A DNA stretch of 27,642 nucleotides from the NCBI GenBank assembly GCA_017382915.1, contig JAFNZJ010000137.1, positions 1-27,642 of the forward strand, read 5' to 3'. The notes under the pieces were generated by a model. The model ran no database searches, was not told where the DNA came from, and saw nothing but the letters and a program-made list of their open reading frames with translations. The translations under genes were made by a program, and so were the position numbers. Below, one piece after another: positions 24,554 through 27,642 of the stretch (positions are counted from its first letter, which is position 1; each line of letters starts with the position of its first letter). The DNA is from Clostridia bacterium (GTDB lineage Bacteria > Bacillota > Clostridia > Oscillospirales > Acutalibacteraceae).

Positions 24554-24583
24554 AGTGCCCCGCACAGCGCGGGGCACTGTTTT
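24554..24583 (+). terminator. Terminator after the transglutaminase-like gene
   Basis: A 10-bp perfect inverted repeat, AGTGCCCCGC (24554-24563) and GCGGGGCACT (24569-24578) with an ACAGC loop, is followed by GTTTTCTT. It is very GC-rich and starts 12 nt past the stop codon, separating this gene from trkA. Confidence 0.93.
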
Positions 24584-24595
24584 CTTAAAAAACAG

Positions 24596-24624
24596 TTGAT
24601 AAAAATTTCTTTTAGTGCTAGAAT
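24596..24624 (+). promoter_or_regulatory. Promoter of the trkA-trkH operon
   Basis: A -35 TTGATA (24596-24601), a 17-nt spacer and a -10 TAGAAT (24619-24624), each five of six consensus bases, lie immediately after the upstream terminator and 37 nt before the trkA ATG. The expected leader is short, with an AGAAGG ribosome site before the start. Confidence 0.8.
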
Positions 24625-24661
24625 AGGTCCATGAAGTATTATTATAAGAAGGTAATATGCT

Positions 24662-26017
24662 ATGAAAATCATTATAGTAGGCGGCGGTAAAACCGGCGCC
24701 AGCCTTACTAAATCATTAACTGATGAGGGGCATGATGTTGTAGTTGTTGATGTTAATGCAGACCGCTTAACCGAGCTTTGCAACCAAAATGATGTTATGG
24801 GCATTTACGGTAACGGTATGAACTACAGCGCCCTTTTAGAGGCAGGACTTGAAGATGCCGACATTTTAATTTCGGTAACCGGCTCTGATGAGCAAAATCT
24901 TCTTTGTTCACTTTTTGCCAAAAAGAAAAGCCGTTGCTCCACCATAGCACGCGTTCGCAACCCTATGTATTTAACCGAGGTTAATTTTATCAGGGAGCAA
25001 ATAGGTCTTTCAATGATTATAAATCCCGAGCTTGCCGCGGCAACCGATATTGCCCGCCTTGTTCGTTTTCCCTCCGCCATTGATATTAACCCCTTTGCCA
25101 AGGGCAAGGTGGAGCTTTTAACCTTTAAAATCACTGAGGATTCTGCCCTTAACGGCAAAAACCTTATTTATGTTCGTAATAAGATTGAAAGTGAAGTGCT
25201 TTTTTGTGCGGTTGAGCGCGGCGGTGAATATCACATACCTTCAGGTAATTTTGAACTGCAGGCAGGTGATAAGGCATCGGTTATAATACTCCCTAAAAAG
25301 GAGCGCGCCTTCTTTAAAAAAATCGGTATTGGCACCCGCACCATTAAGGATGTTATGATAGCGGGCGGCGGTACAATTGCTTATTACCTTGCACGCCAGC
25401 TTTTAAACATTGGCATTACCGTAAAGATTATTGAACGCGATGAAAAAAGGGCGCATGAGCTTTCTGAAAAACTTCCAAATGCCCTTGTAATTCACGGCAA
25501 CGCATCCGATAAGGACCTTCTGTTGGAGGAGGGTCTGGCATCTACCGATGCGTTTGTATCACTTACCGGCTTTGATGAAGAAAATGTTTTGCTTTCACTT
25601 TACGCCAAGGAAACCACAAATGCCAAGGTTATAACCAAGGTTGACCATAATTCCTTTAATAAGCTTATTTCAAAGCTTGATTTAGACACCGTTATTTACC
25701 CCTGCGATATTACCATCGAATATATTTTACAGTATGTTCGCGCCAATCAAAACGCAATGGGTAATAATGTTGAAAGCCTTTATAAGCTGGTTGAGGATAA
25801 GGTTGAAGCACTGGAGTTTAAGGTGGGTGACACCGCACCTATTATTGGTATTCCCCTTCAAAAAATGGACCTTAAGGATGAACTTATTATTTGTGGCATT
25901 ATTCATAAGGGTAAATTCATTCTTCCCAATGGTGACAGCACCGTTGAAGCGGGGGACAGAATAATAGTTGTTACCAGCCACAAAAAACTTGACGATGTAG
26001 GAGATATATTAAGGTAG
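24662..26017 (+). CDS. trkA: Trk potassium uptake regulatory subunit TrkA
   Basis: TrkA is the cytoplasmic nucleotide-binding ring that gates the TrkH potassium channel. The 451-residue protein is the full-length duplicated form, with two RCK-N and two RCK-C halves. The first Rossmann motif is VGGGKTG (6-12), with an acidic D30 at the end of strand two (VVVVDVN), which fits NAD(H) binding. The second is AGGGTIA (234-240), also followed by an acidic IIERDE. The RCK-C domains are near 145-212 (ELLTFKITEDSALNGKNL) and 375-448 (ALEFKVGDTAPIIGIPL, then AGDRIIVVTS). Its stop lies 2 nt before the trkH ATG. The pair is transcribed from the promoter at 24596. Confidence 0.96.
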   Translation: MKIIIVGGGKTGASLTKSLTDEGHDVVVVDVNADRLTELCNQNDVMGIYGNGMNYSALLEAGLEDADILISVTGSDEQNLLCSLFAKKKSRCSTIARVRNPMYLTEVNFIREQIGLSMIINPELAAATDIARLVRFPSAIDINPFAKGKVELLTFKITEDSALNGKNLIYVRNKIESEVLFCAVERGGEYHIPSGNFELQAGDKASVIILPKKERAFFKKIGIGTRTIKDVMIAGGGTIAYYLARQLLNIGITVKIIERDEKRAHELSEKLPNALVIHGNASDKDLLLEEGLASTDAFVSLTGFDEENVLLSLYAKETTNAKVITKVDHNSFNKLISKLDLDTVIYPCDITIEYILQYVRANQNAMGNNVESLYKLVEDKVEALEFKVGDTAPIIGIPLQKMDLKDELIICGIIHKGKFILPNGDSTVEAGDRIIVVTSHKKLDDVGDILR

Positions 26018-26019
26018 CT

Positions 26020-27486
26020 ATGAATTTTCCTATTATTATTTACATTATTGGCTATGTGCTTAAAATTGAAGGCCTTTTAATGCTTATACCAACCATGGTT
26101 GGCGCCATTTATGGTGAGGGTGTTTATTTTTGGTATTTAGTTTGCGCCGTTGCCACCTTTGTGCTTGGCTTTTTGCTATCCTTTAAAAAGCCTAAAAATC
26201 AGGTTTTCTATGCTAAAGAGGCCTTTGTTTCGGTGCCGCTTTGCTGGCTGTTTATGAGTATTTTTGGCTCTCTGCCATTTATATTCAGTGGCGAAATACC
26301 TCATTTTGTTGATGCCTTTTTTGAAATGGTTTCGGGCTTTACTACCACAGGCTCAAGCATTTTAAGTGATGTTGAGGCCCTTTCACACGCATCACTTTTC
26401 TGGCGCAGCTTTTCCCACTGGATAGGCGGTATGGGTATACTTGTATTTATACTTACCGTTTTGCCCATTACGGGCGGTGCTACTATGCACCTTATGAAGG
26501 TGGAAAGTCCCGGTCCGCAGGTTGAAAAGGTTGTACCCAAAATAAAAGATACCTCTACAATGCTTTATATTATCTATACGGCCATGACCGTTTTACAGAT
26601 AATTATTCTTATAATAGGCAACACCCCCATTTTCGATGCCGTAACATTATCGTTTGGTACGGCGGGCACAGGCGGTTTTGTTGTAAAAAACAGCGGCATT
26701 GCCGATTATAGCGCCTTTGCACAGTATGTTATAGCAATATTTATGATACTTTTTGGCGTAAACTTTAATGTTTATGTTTTAATTGTGCGTAAACATTTAA
26801 GGCAGGCGCTACGGTATGAGGAGGCAAGGTGGTACACCCTTATAATTGCCATTTCGGTGGCACTTATAACGGTTAATACCCTGCAGCTTTTTCCCACGGT
26901 GGAGGAAGCCTTCCGCCACGCCCTTTTCCAGGTAGGCTCAATAATAACCACCACGGGCTACGCCACATTTGATTTTAGCAAATATTATCCGCAGTTTTCA
27001 CAAACCATACTACTGCTTTTAATGTTTATTGGTGCCTGTGCAGGCAGTACGGGTGGCGGCATAAAGGTTACGCGTGTTACTATAATGCTTAAAACAGTGC
27101 GTGATGAGCTTGCTAGAATAATCCACCCAAGAGCGGTTAAAAAGGTCCGTTCAGAGGGCAAGGTTGTTGAGGCATCGGTGGTTAGAACAATAAATATATT
27201 TTTATTGGCATACATTGCAGTTTTTATAACCGCGCTTTTAATAGTTTCACTTGATAAGTATGACTTTACCACAAATTTTTCTGCGGTAGCAGCTACCATA
27301 AATAATATAGGCCCTGCCTTGGGTGAGGCAGGACCATATAGTAACTTTGGCGGTTTTTCTGATATATCAAAGCTTGTTTTTTGCTTTAATATGTTGGCAG
27401 GTCGACTTGAAATATTACCCTTCTTGGTGCTTATAAACCCAAAAACCTGGAGCCATCCATTTAAAAACAGATTAAAGGTAAAATAA
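26020..27486 (+). CDS. trkH: Trk potassium transporter membrane subunit TrkH
   Basis: TrkH is the pore subunit for potassium uptake in the cytoplasmic membrane. The 488-residue protein is strongly hydrophobic with many membrane helices. The four pore-loop filters of the family are recognisable: GFTTTGSS (106-113), SFGTAGTGGF (211-220), ITTTGYA (309-315) and NNIGPA (428-433), each with the conserved Gly at the narrowest point. FIGACAGSTGGGIKV after the third filter and NMLAGRLEILPFLVL near the C-terminus are family signatures. It follows trkA by 2 nt in the same transcript and ends at the terminator 27503-27537. Length and motif set are normal and complete. A Na-coupled KtrB reading is less likely because its partner here is duplicated TrkA rather than single-RCK KtrA. 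Confidence 0.97.
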   Translation: MNFPIIIYIIGYVLKIEGLLMLIPTMVGAIYGEGVYFWYLVCAVATFVLGFLLSFKKPKNQVFYAKEAFVSVPLCWLFMSIFGSLPFIFSGEIPHFVDAFFEMVSGFTTTGSSILSDVEALSHASLFWRSFSHWIGGMGILVFILTVLPITGGATMHLMKVESPGPQVEKVVPKIKDTSTMLYIIYTAMTVLQIIILIIGNTPIFDAVTLSFGTAGTGGFVVKNSGIADYSAFAQYVIAIFMILFGVNFNVYVLIVRKHLRQALRYEEARWYTLIIAISVALITVNTLQLFPTVEEAFRHALFQVGSIITTTGYATFDFSKYYPQFSQTILLLLMFIGACAGSTGGGIKVTRVTIMLKTVRDELARIIHPRAVKKVRSEGKVVEASVVRTINIFLLAYIAVFITALLIVSLDKYDFTTNFSAVAATINNIGPALGEAGPYSNFGGFSDISKLVFCFNMLAGRLEILPFLVLINPKTWSHPFKNRLKVK

Positions 27487-27502
27487 AAAAATCGCACATC
27501 TT

Positions 27503-27540
27503 TGCCCAAGTGTTCTTAAGGACACTTGGGCAGTTTTATT
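27503..27540 (+). terminator. Terminator of trkA-trkH
   Basis: An 11-bp perfect inverted repeat, TGCCCAAGTGT (27503-27513) and ACACTTGGGCA (27522-27532), extends inward to 13 bp with a G-T pair. It is followed by GTTTTATT. The T-tract also forms the first bases of the outer stem of the repeat element that follows, so the two structures share sequence. Confidence 0.88.
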
Positions 27541-27634
27541 CGCCTTGCGGCGAGTGATATTGCTTCGCAGTGATATTTGAACTAAAGTTCAAGTGATATT
27601 GCCTTCGGCAGTTTTTGGCGAATAAAATATCACT
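27534..27634. repeat. Modular hairpin repeat with three AGTGATAT units
   Basis: Three copies of AGTGATAT (27553-27560, 27569-27576, 27592-27599) alternate with short hairpins: CGCC/GGCG (27541-27552), TGC/GCA with a TTC loop (27561-27569), TTGAACT/AGTTCAA (27577-27592) and TGCC/GGCA with a TTC loop (27600-27610). An 11-bp outer stem, TTTTATTCGCC (27534-27544) with GGCGAATAAAA (27617-27627), encloses all of it. ATATCACT (27627-27634) is the exact inverse complement of the unit. The CGCC of hairpin one is also part of the outer stem, so the two foldings exclude each other. No protein is encoded. It may be a small palindromic mobile-type or BOX-like element, or a structured RNA, and it may continue past the window. 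Confidence 0.75.
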
Positions 27635-27642
27635 GAAATCGT

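Noticed and set aside
26985..27509. A 174-codon - strand frame over the 3' end of trkH
   Set aside because: It is antisense to the conserved pore segments of TrkH and begins inside the trkH terminator.
27541..27634. A short CRISPR-like array
   Set aside because: The repeat unit is only 8 nt, the spacers are 9-16 nt and are themselves palindromic, and no cas genes are present.

Overview
The window is a chromosomal stretch of a low-to-moderate GC Gram-positive bacterium, most likely a gut-type member of the Clostridia (Oscillospirales/Ruminococcaceae-like). The indications are the heat-shock order hrcA-grpE-dnaK-dnaJ under a CIRCE operator, a single-chain purL, a stand-alone AICAR transformylase beside an archaeal-type IMP cyclohydrolase, consensus SigA-type promoters, and secreted proteins carrying dockerin-like modules. 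The taxon is inferred from gene content only.

Region 1 (1-10377, + strand) is the distal part of a de novo purine operon: purM (5' truncated by the window edge), purN, a PurO-type IMP cyclohydrolase, a PurH that is only the AICAR transformylase domain, purD and full-length purL, followed 21 nt later by fhs (formate-tetrahydrofolate ligase). Fhs makes the 10-formyl-THF that PurN and the AICAR transformylase use. A strong two-way terminator closes the region.

Region 2 (10378-11235) is a small, AT-rich island with a ribbon-helix-helix regulator (-) and a divergent SLOG/YpsA-like Rossmann protein (+). They are separated by 107 bp that holds an AT-rich dyad and a direct repeat.

Region 3 (11204-16056, - strand) is the class I heat-shock operon hrcA-grpE-dnaK-dnaJ. 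It has a SigA-type promoter, a CIRCE operator with a 10-nt rather than 9-nt spacer, TTG starts for the first and last genes, and a hairpin between dnaK and dnaJ.

Region 4 (16125-24583) contains two secreted dockerin-bearing proteins on either side of a serine operon. On the - strand is a 1088-residue surface protein with five ~110-residue beta modules, leucine-rich repeats, a dockerin and a Cys-rich tail. On the + strand are serC, serA and a VanY-type D,D-carboxypeptidase behind a perfect consensus promoter, then a transglutaminase-like protein with a C-terminal dockerin.

Region 5 (24596-27642, + strand) is the potassium uptake pair trkA-trkH. It ends in a terminator that runs into a modular structured repeat: three AGTGATAT units alternating with short hairpins, enclosed by an 11-bp outer stem and followed by an inverted ATATCACT. 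This repeat, the split PurH arrangement, the two-dockerin layout and the RHH/SLOG island are the parts most worth a second look.
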